From JABDJZ01 sp047619685 (GTDB lineage Bacteria; Bacteroidota; Rhodothermia; Rhodothermales; UBA10348), in NCBI GenBank assembly GCA_047619685.1, contig JBLHLC010000012.1, positions 1-64,000 of the forward strand: a stretch of 64,000 bases of DNA, written 5' to 3'. Below are positions 9,801-18,051 of the stretch, piece by piece (positions within the stretch are counted from its first letter, which is position 1; the number at the start of each line of letters is the position of its first letter). Position numbers and translations under genes: made by a program. The notes beneath the pieces are model-generated. The model worked only from the letters and a program-made list of their open reading frames with translations, searched no databases and was not told the DNA's origin.

Positions 9801-10252
9801 GCTTCGGATGACCTTGAGACGCTTCCAAGGAGGTTTGAGAGCGCGAATAGCACCCGCGGGTCTCCGGAGGCTGACTCCCGCTCCAGAATGGCGATGGCCC
9901 CGTCCAAGTCCTGGCTGGCCACAGAAACAGCCGAAGAAATCAGGGCGATGCCGGCATGTCCCGCCACGCGGGCATGGCTGATCGCGGACACGGCGGCACG
10001 TGTTTCGCCACGCCTCAGCGCCAGCAGAGCCAGATTTGCCCAGGCGGCGCTCTCGGTTTCAACGAGCTCCGTAACGAGCTCCAGCCTTGCCCGGGCGCGA
10101 AGGTCGTCGCCTATTTGCATGGCCGCCACGCCGCTGTAAAAAGCCCCAGACGCGTCCAGGAACTCGGCCGATCCGGGTTCGGGGACCCTCGGCCCACATC
10201 CGGAAAGCAGTCCGAGAAAAACCAGAAGGACGGCGACGGACCCGAGGCGCAT
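6896..10252 (-). CDS. Very large lipoprotein: TPR region, FG-GAP/VCBS repeats, ASPIC/UnbV-like domain
   Basis: The protein has 1118 residues from the ATG at 10252. A lipobox (LLSGC, Cys near residue 20) predicts an envelope lipoprotein. Residues about 30-200 are Ala/Leu/Arg-rich helical repeats resembling TPRs. FG-GAP-type calcium-loop repeats follow, with cores DLDQDFLMDLVLAG, DFDTEGDLDLVLSQ, DLDSDGDPDLAF, DYDRNGAYDLATL and DNNGALDWV. Then comes a segment ending in IWPNGDVQVEFDL, typical of ASPIC/UnbV (CRTAC1-like) domains. The last 350 or so residues hold beta-rich sequence I cannot assign. FG-GAP/UnbV proteins usually act in surface adhesion or carbohydrate binding, so a surface role is likely but unproved. 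It follows the carboxypeptidase-regulatory gene by 55 bp, probably as one operon. Confidence 0.8.
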   Translation of the reverse strand: MRLGSVAVLLVFLGLLSGCGPRVPEPGSAEFLDASGAFYSGVAAMQIGDDLRARARLELVTELVETESAAWANLALLALRRGETRAAVSAISHARVAGHAGIALISSAVSVASQDLDGAIAILERESASGDPRVLFALSNLLGSVSRSSEAERVLAQAQERLPDNRAVGHRYALLRARSGSAGPAKAWATSLLNTPLPFPDPVTFESALGAVRDASDEDMVQMLTRAGNVLMRADWFRTDLDDVLTPPELVAEPVRIPVALAAVNGAADPADRSLTLTENRLPVDEDGWTWSNALFLSDTQLSAVLLGKGRRMTTPDGSSVALPVSIEQVSGSVAADLDQDFLMDLVLAGPAGITIMYQREDGTFSQKPDAIPSLGPANGVWAVDFDTEGDLDLVLSQPGTGLTVFLNRGDGTFFEHSLISGEPADQMVWADLDSDGDPDLAFRTLTARLVVRSNLRNGMWGPEVELATGSAGLAVDDYDRNGAYDLATLIQGDPHRLTLTPTGWVSNSVALAGVPVLTDAGAGLRLVELDNNGALDWVISTASSAQVLLAEADGSLFGLPAVEGFHLDGAAALTDAGAPELFGRDTDGAPLTYFAQGEAGYHWKRLRPQTAEVLGDRRINTFAVGGDVELRSGLLYQRMPITGHNLHFGLGNNQFTEVARIIWPNGDVQVEFDLLSDETVLAQQRLKGSCPWVFAFNGQEFEFVTDFLWRSPLGLRINAQETAGTASTADRIRIPGEALMAVDGTYEIRITAELWESHFFDHVSLMVVDHPEGTLALLDERFAFPPPSLDVRLFGQSGLMASVLDAAGQPADDRAATRDGQYVAGFALGAYQGIAQEHTTEMVLPEAAPENVVLAGFGWVRPTDSSINVAIGQGTTPSPSSLQLEVPDPASGWKTVRADLGFPSGKEKTVLIDLAGLWPNGEPRRFRLRTNLEVYWDQLTWAAPSGRETQTTLLQPESAELKYRGFSEVTAADSESPEIPDYQTFAASHPVWRDLEGYHTRFGDVRELVAAVDDRYVIMNAGDEMIFRFRAPAEPPSGWIRDYVLIGDGWVKDGDLNTTFSTTVLPLPTHADATYDRAPKGLESDPVYLAHKADWETFHTRFVAPDRFHQALSGGGK

Positions 10253-10307
10253 GGATGTGTACCGGAATTTCGAGATCACGGGGCGCGGTGGGTTGGCGCT
10301 GGCCGGG

Positions 10308-11438
10308 TTATCTGCCGGGGCGATACTCCTTCGGAACCTGATCGGCCACCCGTTCAAAAGCCAAATATCCATAAAACGTTACGCCGTACGGGTCCAGGAT
10401 ATCTCCCTTGTAATCGAAAACGGTCGGTCCATTCTCCAGGTTGATCCAGGACGTCTGGAACTTAGGCGTGCCACGCCCGGCATTCCCCTGCCAGTTGAGG
10501 AAAGCCTCGGTTTCAGTCTCTCCCATATAGGCGATTTCCACGAAGCCGGTGAAATCCAGAATTCTCTCATCCGCGGTTTCGCCGGGCTTAATCAGAGACT
10601 GGGGGTTGTCGATCGGGAAGCGCTGCTGACGCTGGAGTTGGCTTCCACCGCCCGGACCACCGCCCGACCCCGACATTCCTGGTCGGCTGTAAAACCTGAA
10701 TCCCTGCGGTCCACTGCGTTCGGCCAGCAAGGCCAGTAAGAGGTGCCTGAACGAGCCCATGAACGCGGTTTGCCGCTTGGTCTTCCATTTCTCGGAGTCT
10801 GCCTCGGAGGCCGGCGGCAGTTCGCTGAAGAGGGGCTCGCCGTCGTACTGGGTCCTGTTGGATGTCGCCGTGAAGTCGTTCAGAAAGTACTGAACATGAT
10901 ATCCCAGGGCCTGATTCTCCAACTCGAGTGGGGCCGACGCGTACGCGGTGAACTGACCAAGCTTATTGGAAAAGTCCAGAACTTCGGGGTTGAGGATGGT
11001 GAGTTGCTCGGCATTCTCCGTTTCGCCGATGAACAGCTTGGTGAAACGCTTCAGGTACTTTGCCCAGTTCGGGTCGCCCTCGGCCTCCACGGTGACCTCG
11101 CCGATCTCAAAAACCTTGGGGCTCAGCGCAAAATTGATCGTGTATGCCCGCGCCCGAAACAGCGTGTCCACGGCCGCCGGCTCGAAGCCAAGCATGGAGA
11201 CGTAAAGCCGGTGGGCACCGGGTGGGACGGCTGTCAGCGTGTAGTTCCCCTGGAGGTCGGTCGTCGTTCCGAGTTGCGAGGCGGCGATGAAGACGTGGGC
11301 CCCCGGTAGGGACTCCCCGGTTTCCGCGTCGGTGACCTGGCCGCTTATTCTGGTGGACTGGGCGGAGGCCATGGGAACGACCAGGACGAGCAGGACGATC
11401 AGAGGGAGAAACAGGAATGCCAGGCGGTTCATGGACAC
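10308..11438 (-). CDS. Carboxypeptidase-regulatory-domain envelope protein
   Basis: A 376-residue exported protein. The signal peptide spans about residues 1-26 and ends in ASAQ. A CarboxypepD_reg-like beta-sandwich follows (SGQVTDAETGESLPGAHVFI through about residue 110), the module often found at the front of outer-membrane receptors in Bacteroidota. The rest has no plug or barrel, so it is not a TonB receptor. It contains a Gly/Ser-rich linker (about 250-270) and a beta-rich C-terminus of unknown function. It sits upstream of, and probably in one operon with, the large FG-GAP lipoprotein. An alternative ATG two codons downstream is possible. Confidence 0.75.
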   Translation of the reverse strand: MSMNRLAFLFLPLIVLLVLVVPMASAQSTRISGQVTDAETGESLPGAHVFIAASQLGTTTDLQGNYTLTAVPPGAHRLYVSMLGFEPAAVDTLFRARAYTINFALSPKVFEIGEVTVEAEGDPNWAKYLKRFTKLFIGETENAEQLTILNPEVLDFSNKLGQFTAYASAPLELENQALGYHVQYFLNDFTATSNRTQYDGEPLFSELPPASEADSEKWKTKRQTAFMGSFRHLLLALLAERSGPQGFRFYSRPGMSGSGGGPGGGSQLQRQQRFPIDNPQSLIKPGETADERILDFTGFVEIAYMGETETEAFLNWQGNAGRGTPKFQTSWINLENGPTVFDYKGDILDPYGVTFYGYLAFERVADQVPKEYRPGR

Positions 11439-11461
11439 AATTCTATGGTGAGCGTCGAGCG

Positions 11462-13417
11462 TCAGACGGACAATCGTATGGCTTCAATGGTCCCTGGATC
11501 TTCCAGGCCGGAGATATCGCCCGGATCGAGGCCAAGGTGTGATGCACGTATAACGCGCCTCATCACCTTGGAATTACGTGTCTTGGGCAGGCTGGTTGTG
11601 AAAAAGATGTTCTTCGGCTTCAGCGGCTTGCCCAACTCCGCTGTGAGGCGGTTCAGCAGTTCCGCGCGGAGGGTCTCGCTGGGGGCTTGGCCAGGAGATA
11701 AAACACAAAACGCTACGACCACCTCTTCCTTGACCTTGTCGGGAACGCCAATGGCGGCGCTCTCCAGGACGGCGGGGTGGGCGTTGAGGATTGACTCTAC
11801 CTCGGCAGGACCGAGTCGTTTGCCGGCCACCTTGATGGTGTCATCACTGCGGCCCAGGATGTACCACAGGCCATCCGTATCGATGACCGCAAAATCGCCG
11901 TGCACCCATACCCCGGGAATCCGGGACCAATAGCTGTCCAGATAGCGCTGTCTATCTCCCCAGAAACCGCGGGTCATCCCGATCCATGGTCCGCGAATGA
12001 CCAACTCTCCGACGGACCCGCGAACCGAGTTGCCGGCGGCGTCCACCACATCGGCATCCATCCCGGGGACGGGGCCGGAAAAAGAGCAGGGGCGAAGAGG
12101 CCGGAAAAAATTCCCGCACACAATGCCGCCGGAGATCTCGGTGCCTCCGGAATAATTGAGGATCGGCCTGGTGCCCCCCAGGGCATGCTTGTGCAGCCAT
12201 TTCCATGACTCGGGGTCCCATGGACTCCCTGTGGAGCAGATCGCCCTGAGCGCTCCCAGATCATGCATGGCCAGATGCTCCGGGCCTTCAGGCGCCAGCG
12301 CCCGCACCAGGACGGGAGAGAGCCCCAAATGGGTCACGCCGTGACGTTCGACGACGTCCCAGACCCGGTCCGGCGCCGGATGGGTCGGAGCCCCGTCGAA
12401 GAACACCATCGAAGCACCAATTGCGAGGGCGCCAAAGACCAGCCACGGCCCCATCATCCACCCCATGTCCGTCATCCAGTAGATGACTTCCCCGGACTTG
12501 AGATCCATGGCATGAGACAGGTCATGGGCCGCCTTGACGGGGAATCCACAATGTGTGTGGATGGCGCCCTTGGGCTTCCCGCTGGTGCCGCTGGTGTAGA
12601 TAATCATCAGGACGTCCTCGGCGTCCATGACCTCCGTGTCCGCCTCGTGGCCATGCCCCGCCAAAAAATTACCCCACGCGGTGTCTCGCCCTTCGAGGAG
12701 GCTCACCGGAAGACCAGCGTAGGGGACCACAACAACGTCTGTTACGGAAGGACAGTGGGCCAGCGCCTCGTCTGCGACCGACTTCAGGTTTATTGCTTTC
12801 TGCCGCCGCAGAAAGCCGTCGGCAATGAACAGGGCACGAGCCCCCGCATCCTGCAGGCGCGTGGCAACGGCCGACGGGCCGTAGCCCGAAAAAAGGGGAA
12901 GGATGATGCCGCCAACCTTGATAACGGCAAGAAACGTGACGGCCAACTCCACGCACATCGGCATGAAGAGGCCGACGACATCGCCCGGGCCGATGCCTTT
13001 TGCCCTGAGAGCGTTTGCCGCTTGGCACACTTCCCGGTTCAGTTCCCTGTAGGTCAGCAGGCGAACCTGGCCATCCTCGGCCTCCCATCGGAGCGCCACC
13101 CGATCGCCTTGACCCTCCTCAATCCATCGATCCAGAAGGCTGTCCACGATGTTCATGCGGCCGTCCAGGCACCATCGCGGAAATTCGGGGCCGGAAGAGG
13201 CGTCCATCACATTGGAGTAGGGAGTCCGGAACCGGATTCCCAAATCCTTCAGGACAGCGTCCCAAAACCAGCTGGGGTCGCGGACGCTCCGTTCCTGGAG
13301 TGCGTCGAGCGTGGGGATACCGTGCTGGGCCATGAAGCGTGACATGTTGCTGGCAGCCACAACCTCCGGATCAGGAGTCCAGGCAATGTCTCCGGCAAAA
13401 GGAAAGGCAGCACTCAT
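11462..13417 (-). CDS. Acyl-CoA synthetase, acetyl/acetoacetyl-CoA synthetase type
   Basis: A 651-residue AMP-forming CoA ligase: a carboxylic acid plus ATP gives acyl-AMP, then acyl-CoA. Core motifs are the P-loop-like MIIYTSGTSGKPKGAIHTH (about 270-290), NYSGGTEISGG (about 420), HGDFAVIDTDGLWYILGR (about 520) with the hinge residues, and the C-terminal PKTRNSKVMRR carrying the catalytic lysine. The usual form there is PKTRSGKIMRR. The length and N-terminal extension resemble the acetyl-CoA/acetoacetyl-CoA synthetase branch, but substrate cannot be read from sequence alone. It is the first gene of the minus-strand run; the next gene starts 23 bp downstream. Confidence 0.88.
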   Translation of the reverse strand: MSAAFPFAGDIAWTPDPEVVAASNMSRFMAQHGIPTLDALQERSVRDPSWFWDAVLKDLGIRFRTPYSNVMDASSGPEFPRWCLDGRMNIVDSLLDRWIEEGQGDRVALRWEAEDGQVRLLTYRELNREVCQAANALRAKGIGPGDVVGLFMPMCVELAVTFLAVIKVGGIILPLFSGYGPSAVATRLQDAGARALFIADGFLRRQKAINLKSVADEALAHCPSVTDVVVVPYAGLPVSLLEGRDTAWGNFLAGHGHEADTEVMDAEDVLMIIYTSGTSGKPKGAIHTHCGFPVKAAHDLSHAMDLKSGEVIYWMTDMGWMMGPWLVFGALAIGASMVFFDGAPTHPAPDRVWDVVERHGVTHLGLSPVLVRALAPEGPEHLAMHDLGALRAICSTGSPWDPESWKWLHKHALGGTRPILNYSGGTEISGGIVCGNFFRPLRPCSFSGPVPGMDADVVDAAGNSVRGSVGELVIRGPWIGMTRGFWGDRQRYLDSYWSRIPGVWVHGDFAVIDTDGLWYILGRSDDTIKVAGKRLGPAEVESILNAHPAVLESAAIGVPDKVKEEVVVAFCVLSPGQAPSETLRAELLNRLTAELGKPLKPKNIFFTTSLPKTRNSKVMRRVIRASHLGLDPGDISGLEDPGTIEAIRLSV

Positions 13418-13540
13418 TGAGGAAGCGGGCGGAAGAATGCAAAAAAGTCATGAGCAGGCCCAACAACGGAGCGAATGGCTAAACCTGCGGTGAGGTGTGG
13501 CGTTTGGACAGCCGCAATCGGGATAGAAGGCATTACCTAT

Positions 13541-14902
13541 ATGTATCGTTTCACCTCAGTGACGTTCCTTTTTCTTATGGGCTGTGCGCCCACAAATCCT
13601 CCGGCGGTCGGGCTCGTCCAGGATTTGATCCCCGGGACGGAGGCGGCCAACCCGCACGAGCTTGCCGTGTTCGACGGAGACATTTATATGTATTCGAACG
13701 ACGGAGAGTTCGGGTCCGAACTCTGGCGGTATGACGGGCTCTCGCTGAGTCGCGTCACCGACCTTGCTCCCGGAGAAGGAAGCGCGGCTCCGGCCCAGTT
13801 GTTTGTACATGAAGGAGACCTGTATTTCACGGCCCTCCTGGACGAAACGGGGAGGGAACTGCTGAAGCTGGATGGCCCGTCGGCCAGCGTTGTAGGTGAC
13901 ATCAATCCTGGCCCTACCAGTTCGATGCCGCGAGACTTCCAGCCCATGGGCAGTGAAGTTTTCTTTCGCGCAAACGACGGACGCCTCGGGTTTGAGCTTT
14001 GGAGGATGGATGACAACGAGTTGTCGCTGGCCTTCGATATCGAGATAGGATCGGGAAGCTCAAATCCGTCGCAACTGACCATGTTTGGCGATCGACTCTG
14101 TTTTGCCGCTCAAACCTCGACCGCCGGCACGGAGTTGTACTGCGTCACGGCTAAGTCCCTGCTTCTTGCTGCGGACCTGAATCCCGGGCCCGCGGGCTCG
14201 GGACCAAACGAGCTCACGGCTTTCGGAGAGAATCTCTACTTTTGGGCCTACCGCCCCGACGTCGGAACAGAGCTTTTTCGGTTCGACGGAGAAGATGTCC
14301 TCTTGGTAACGGATCTCAATCCCGGCGAGGCCAGCTCCAGTCCGCGGGGGTTGACCGTTTGGAAGGACGCCTTGTTCTTTGCCGCCTCCAACGGGGTGGC
14401 AGGATCTGAACTTTGGAGGCTGGACTTGGCCGCCGGATCTGGCGCGGTACCGACCATGGTGACCGATTTGCACCCGGGCCCGGGGTCGAGCGCGCCCTAC
14501 GGCTTCACCGAATTTGGCGAAGCACTCTATTTTGCGGCCGGCGATCCCCAGAGCGGTGTCGAACTGCGTCGGACCGATGGAAACCAGGTGTCCCTCGTGA
14601 CCGACATCAATTCCGGACCCGCCGATAGCGAGCCTACCGGCTTCGTCGTGATTCAGAATCGTCTGTACTTCTCGGCCCGAGACGAGGCGAACGGGGCAGA
14701 ACTGCGGAGCTCTGATGGGGTATCCACGGCTCTGATGATGGATATCTGGGTGGGCCCTGTAGGGAGTAACCCTAGCGAAATGACAGAGGCCCCCGGCAAT
14801 CAGGTCTGTTTTTCCGCATCGGCCCCGGACAGCGGGCGTGAGTTCTACTGCCTCCCAATGAACTTCGGCGCACCCGAGCCGCAAGAAACGCCCGCTTCCT
14901 GA
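13541..14902 (+). CDS. Lipoprotein built of nine ELWR-type repeats
   Basis: A secreted or surface lipoprotein of 453 residues. The start at 13541 gives MYRFTSVTFLFLMGC, a clean lipoprotein signal with Cys at 15; a start 22 codons upstream would spoil it. The rest is nine tandem repeats of about 46 residues. Each begins like DLxPGxxSSxP and ends near GxELWRxDG. They resemble the 'ELWR' repeats common in marine bacterial surface proteins and probably fold as a beta-propeller. The repeats are diverged at DNA level. Function is unknown; a binding or adhesion role is a guess from architecture. It diverges from the acyl-CoA synthetase gene across about 120 bp. Confidence 0.75.
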   Translation: MYRFTSVTFLFLMGCAPTNPPAVGLVQDLIPGTEAANPHELAVFDGDIYMYSNDGEFGSELWRYDGLSLSRVTDLAPGEGSAAPAQLFVHEGDLYFTALLDETGRELLKLDGPSASVVGDINPGPTSSMPRDFQPMGSEVFFRANDGRLGFELWRMDDNELSLAFDIEIGSGSSNPSQLTMFGDRLCFAAQTSTAGTELYCVTAKSLLLAADLNPGPAGSGPNELTAFGENLYFWAYRPDVGTELFRFDGEDVLLVTDLNPGEASSSPRGLTVWKDALFFAASNGVAGSELWRLDLAAGSGAVPTMVTDLHPGPGSSAPYGFTEFGEALYFAAGDPQSGVELRRTDGNQVSLVTDINSGPADSEPTGFVVIQNRLYFSARDEANGAELRSSDGVSTALMMDIWVGPVGSNPSEMTEAPGNQVCFSASAPDSGREFYCLPMNFGAPEPQETPAS

Positions 14903-14915
14903 CGCTGCCCGCCGC

Positions 14916-16088
14916 TTAGTCCTTGTGCCGCTCCGGTTGCCAGGAGAGCATGTAGTCGGCATCTTCGTTCTGAAGCGCAAGCGCCGTCAGGCGGAGGGGG
15001 CGGAATGTGTCCACCATTACGGCGAGTTCCTCGGTGCCGCGCTTGCCAATTGATGCCTCTGCCGTCCCCGGATGCGGGCCGTGTGCAATCCCGCCTGGGT
15101 GTAGGGTAAAGGACCCTCGGTCAACTCCCTTGCGACTCATGAAGTCTCCCTCTGCGTAATAGAGGACCTCATCGGAGTCGATGTTTGAGTGGTTGTACGG
15201 CGCGGGAATGGCGTCCGGATGGTAATCGTAGAGCCGGGGCACGAACGAGCAGATCACAAAGTTGCGCGCCGCGAACGTCTGGTGGACGGGTGGCGGCTGG
15301 TGGATGCGCCCGGTGATGGGCTCGAAATCGTGGATGGACAGCGCGTACGGGTACATGAATCCGTCCCAGCCCACGAAATCGTATGGGTGGTACCGATACA
15401 GGATCGGGTGCAGATAACCGTTTTTCTTGATGCGTACCTCGAACTCGCCGCGTTCGTCGTGTGTGATCAGTTCGGCAGGCGGCCGGATATCTCGCTCACA
15501 AAACGGACTGTGCTCCAGGAGCTGGCCCATGTCGTTCTTGTAGCGACGGGGGTATCGAACTTCCGAAAAGCTCTCAATGACCAGCAGCCGGGGCTTCTGC
15601 TGCCCAGTAAAGTGCCATTGATGGGTAATGGTACGCGGGATGTGCACGTAGTCGCCCTTCCGAAACTCGAGCCTGCCGAAGGGGCTGTCCAAAAAGCCTT
15701 CGCCATCGTGCACGAATACCACCTCGTCCGCCTGGGCGTTGCGGTAGAAATAGTCCATCTCCCTGGTCGGGCTGACCAGTGCCAACTGCACGTCCTCGTT
15801 GCCCATGATGTAGCGCCGCGCTTCCAGCCAGGCGCCCTCGGACTCTACATCCTGTCCCAGAATGTGCCGATGACTAAGGAAGTTCAGATCCGCGTACTCA
15901 ATGCCGAACTTGATCGGCGAGAGCATCTGCTCGACCAGCGTGGGGGGGTGCAGGTGGTAGGCGATGGACTGTATGCCGCTGAAGCCCTCTGCGCCGATGA
16001 CCTCCTCACTGAACAGGGTGCCGTCCTCCTTGCGCATTTGGGTATGGCGCTTGTGCGGGATGCGCCCCATCCGGACGTAGTGTGGCAT
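14916..16088 (-). CDS. hmgA: Homogentisate 1,2-dioxygenase
   Basis: Opens the aromatic ring of homogentisate to maleylacetoacetate in tyrosine/phenylalanine degradation, using Fe(II). The 390 residues match the shorter bacterial form. The cupin region with the metal-binding His/Glu residues is present: FVHDGEGFLDSPFGRLEF, YVHIPRTITHQWHF and, towards the C-terminus, HPGGIAHGPHPG. It lies 43 bp downstream of hppD, whose product makes homogentisate, so the two steps are surely co-expressed. Fumarylacetoacetate hydrolase and maleylacetoacetate isomerase are not in the window. Confidence 0.93.
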   Translation of the reverse strand: MPHYVRMGRIPHKRHTQMRKEDGTLFSEEVIGAEGFSGIQSIAYHLHPPTLVEQMLSPIKFGIEYADLNFLSHRHILGQDVESEGAWLEARRYIMGNEDVQLALVSPTREMDYFYRNAQADEVVFVHDGEGFLDSPFGRLEFRKGDYVHIPRTITHQWHFTGQQKPRLLVIESFSEVRYPRRYKNDMGQLLEHSPFCERDIRPPAELITHDERGEFEVRIKKNGYLHPILYRYHPYDFVGWDGFMYPYALSIHDFEPITGRIHQPPPVHQTFAARNFVICSFVPRLYDYHPDAIPAPYNHSNIDSDEVLYYAEGDFMSRKGVDRGSFTLHPGGIAHGPHPGTAEASIGKRGTEELAVMVDTFRPLRLTALALQNEDADYMLSWQPERHKD

Positions 16089-16131
16089 GCTGGATTTCGG
16101 TCTTGGTTGCCGGATTCAGACGGTCGTTAAA

Positions 16132-17268
16132 CTACAGCGTTCCCCGGAGCTCCTGCTCCCGCTCGATGGCCTCGAAAAGGGCCTTGAAGTTACCCTTTCC
16201 AAAGGACCGAGCGCCCTTGCGCTGAATGATCTCGTAGAAAACGGTGGGGCGGTCCTGGATGGGCCGCGTAAAAATCTGCAGCAGATATCCTTCGTCATCC
16301 CGGTCCACCAGGATGCCGAGTTTACCCAATTCGGCGATGTCCTCGTCAATCACCCCGACACGGTCCAGGAGTTCGTCGTAGTAGGAGGTAGGCACGTGCA
16401 GGAACTCCACACCGCGACCGCGAAGGGCGGTCACCGTCTCCAGAATGTTGTCGGTGGCCATGGCCACATGCTGCACCCCGGGTCCGTCGTAGAACTCCAG
16501 GTATTCGTCTATCTGACTCTTCTTGAGTCCGTGGGCGGGCTCGTTGATCGGAAACTTGATCCGGTCATTTCCGCTTGCCATCACCTTGGACATGAGCGCC
16601 GTGTACTCCGTCGAGATGTCGCTGTCGTCAAAGGACACCAGGTTTCGGAAGCCCATCACGTCCCCGTAATAGTCCACCCAGGTGTTCATCTGGCCCAATT
16701 CCACGTTCCCGACGCAGTGATCCACATACTTCAGGCCGACCGAGGTCGCCTTCCAGTGGTCATTGGACCATGCGCGGAAACCGGGCAGGAAGATGCCCTT
16801 GTAGTCCTTTCGCTCGACGAAGGTGTGGATGGTGTCCCCGTACGTGGCGATTGCGGCCAAAACGACCTGGCCGTATTCATCCTCAATCACACGGGGTTCC
16901 GAAACCGGCGTTGCCCCACGGCGGACCGTTTCCTCAAAAGAGTACCGCGCGTCATCCACCCATAGTGCGATGTCACGGATCCCGTCGCCGTGTCTCATCA
17001 CGTGGCGCCCGATGTCGCTGTCCGGCCCCATCGAGGAGGTGAGCACAAACCGGATCTTGTCTTGCTGAAGAAGAAAGCTGGTGGACTCCCTGTGTCCCGT
17101 CTCCAGCCCCCGGTAGGCTACAATCTCGAAACCGAAGGCGTTTCGATAGAAGTGAGCTGCCTGACGAGAGTTGCCAACGTAGAACTCCACGTAATCCGTG
17201 CCGTTGATCGGCAGGAAATCGACGGTGTCCGGGGAATCGGGGTTGGCGAGCGTTTGGGTTGGGGCCAT
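16132..17268 (-). CDS. hppD: 4-hydroxyphenylpyruvate dioxygenase
   Basis: Converts 4-hydroxyphenylpyruvate to homogentisate, one step before HmgA. From the ATG at 17268 the protein has 378 residues, typical of the family, and begins 21 residues before the first glyoxalase-like (VOC) domain (DYVEFYVGNSRQAAHFYRNA). The second VOC domain (about 165-360) contains VDHCVGNVELGQMNTWVDYY, HVAMATDNILETV and the C-terminal YLLQIFTRPIQDRPTVFYEI and IQRKGARSFGKGNFKALFEA motifs, which carry the Fe(II) ligands and the active-site C-terminal helix. A longer reading from 17343 adds 25 residues without family resemblance. First gene of the hppD-hmgA operon. Confidence 0.95.
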   Translation of the reverse strand: MAPTQTLANPDSPDTVDFLPINGTDYVEFYVGNSRQAAHFYRNAFGFEIVAYRGLETGHRESTSFLLQQDKIRFVLTSSMGPDSDIGRHVMRHGDGIRDIALWVDDARYSFEETVRRGATPVSEPRVIEDEYGQVVLAAIATYGDTIHTFVERKDYKGIFLPGFRAWSNDHWKATSVGLKYVDHCVGNVELGQMNTWVDYYGDVMGFRNLVSFDDSDISTEYTALMSKVMASGNDRIKFPINEPAHGLKKSQIDEYLEFYDGPGVQHVAMATDNILETVTALRGRGVEFLHVPTSYYDELLDRVGVIDEDIAELGKLGILVDRDDEGYLLQIFTRPIQDRPTVFYEIIQRKGARSFGKGNFKALFEAIEREQELRGTL

Positions 17269-17505
17269 GTTTCTCTTCGTGATTCGATTCTCGATTACAC
17301 CCGAAACGCCTTGGCGAAGTTTCGCGCTGCGCTGTATAAACAACGGTCACCGGAGGCCAGGACCGATCCGGGAGCGACTCGGGAAGGGTTTAAACAGAAT
17401 ATTATTTGGACCAAGAGTGCATATTCAACCGACTTGTCGGGCGCTGTGTCACTCTCGGCCTAATCGCTCGAACATTGTTCGCCTGACAAACTCAAACAAT
17501 TCACG
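17269..17505. other. Divergent intergenic region between hppD and the NUDIX gene
   Basis: 237 bp without a gene; it must hold the promoters of both directions. It includes a 13-bp palindrome at 17469-17481 (CGAACATTGTTCG), 25 bp before the NUDIX start, which could be an operator. I could not place -10/-35 boxes with confidence. Confidence 0.4.
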
Positions 17506-18051
17506 ATGATTCAGCCCTGGACGACTCTTTCGAGCAAGTATCTGCTGCGGCGCAAGTGGATGAATCTCCGAATGGACCACGTACGGCTCCCGGATGGCGT
17601 AGAACTCCCCGAGTTCCATGTCCTGGAGTACCCCGATTGGGCAGCCGTAATCTGCACTACGGCGGACGACAAGTACGTTCTGGTCGAGCAGTATCGCTAC
17701 GGCGTCGGCCGCCCGAGTCTGGAGTTCGCATCGGGCGCCATTGATGCGGGAGAGGCGCCAGAGGCCGGCGCGAGGCGCGAACTGCTCGAGGAAACCGGCT
17801 ACGCAGCAGACAAACTCACATTTCTTGGAGCTTTTGCGCCCGACCCCTCGAAACACACGAACCTGGCTTACTTATACGTTGCCTCAGGAGCAACTCAAAT
17901 CGCCGAGCCCACGCCAGATCCAGGCGAGGACTTGCGCGTGGTTTTATTGACACGTCAGGAACTGGACAACGCTATTGAGTCCAACAGATTCATCCACGGC
18001 ATCCACCTGGCCGCGATGTGGCAAGCTGCGGGGCTCGGGCTTCTTGTCTAG
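17506..18051 (+). CDS. NUDIX hydrolase, ADP-ribose pyrophosphatase-like
   Basis: Cleaves nucleoside diphosphate derivatives; the closest look is to ADP-ribose/ADP-sugar pyrophosphatases. The 181-residue protein contains a full Nudix box at residues 77-99: G77, E83, the REL at 91-93 and EETGY fit the pattern GX5EX7REUXEEXGU. The upstream segment VLVEQYRYGVGRPSLEFASG is typical of the ADP-ribose branch. Its stop codon overlaps the next lipoprotein gene if that gene starts at the TTG at 18044. Exact substrate is not certain. Confidence 0.9.
   Translation: MIQPWTTLSSKYLLRRKWMNLRMDHVRLPDGVELPEFHVLEYPDWAAVICTTADDKYVLVEQYRYGVGRPSLEFASGAIDAGEAPEAGARRELLEETGYAADKLTFLGAFAPDPSKHTNLAYLYVASGATQIAEPTPDPGEDLRVVLLTRQELDNAIESNRFIHGIHLAAMWQAAGLGLLV

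Noticed and set aside
12263..13342. Long plus-strand open frame of about 360 codons over the acyl-CoA synthetase gene
   Set aside because: It is fully antisense to an unmistakable enzyme gene, has no recognisable domain, and fits the shadow frames expected at 60% GC.
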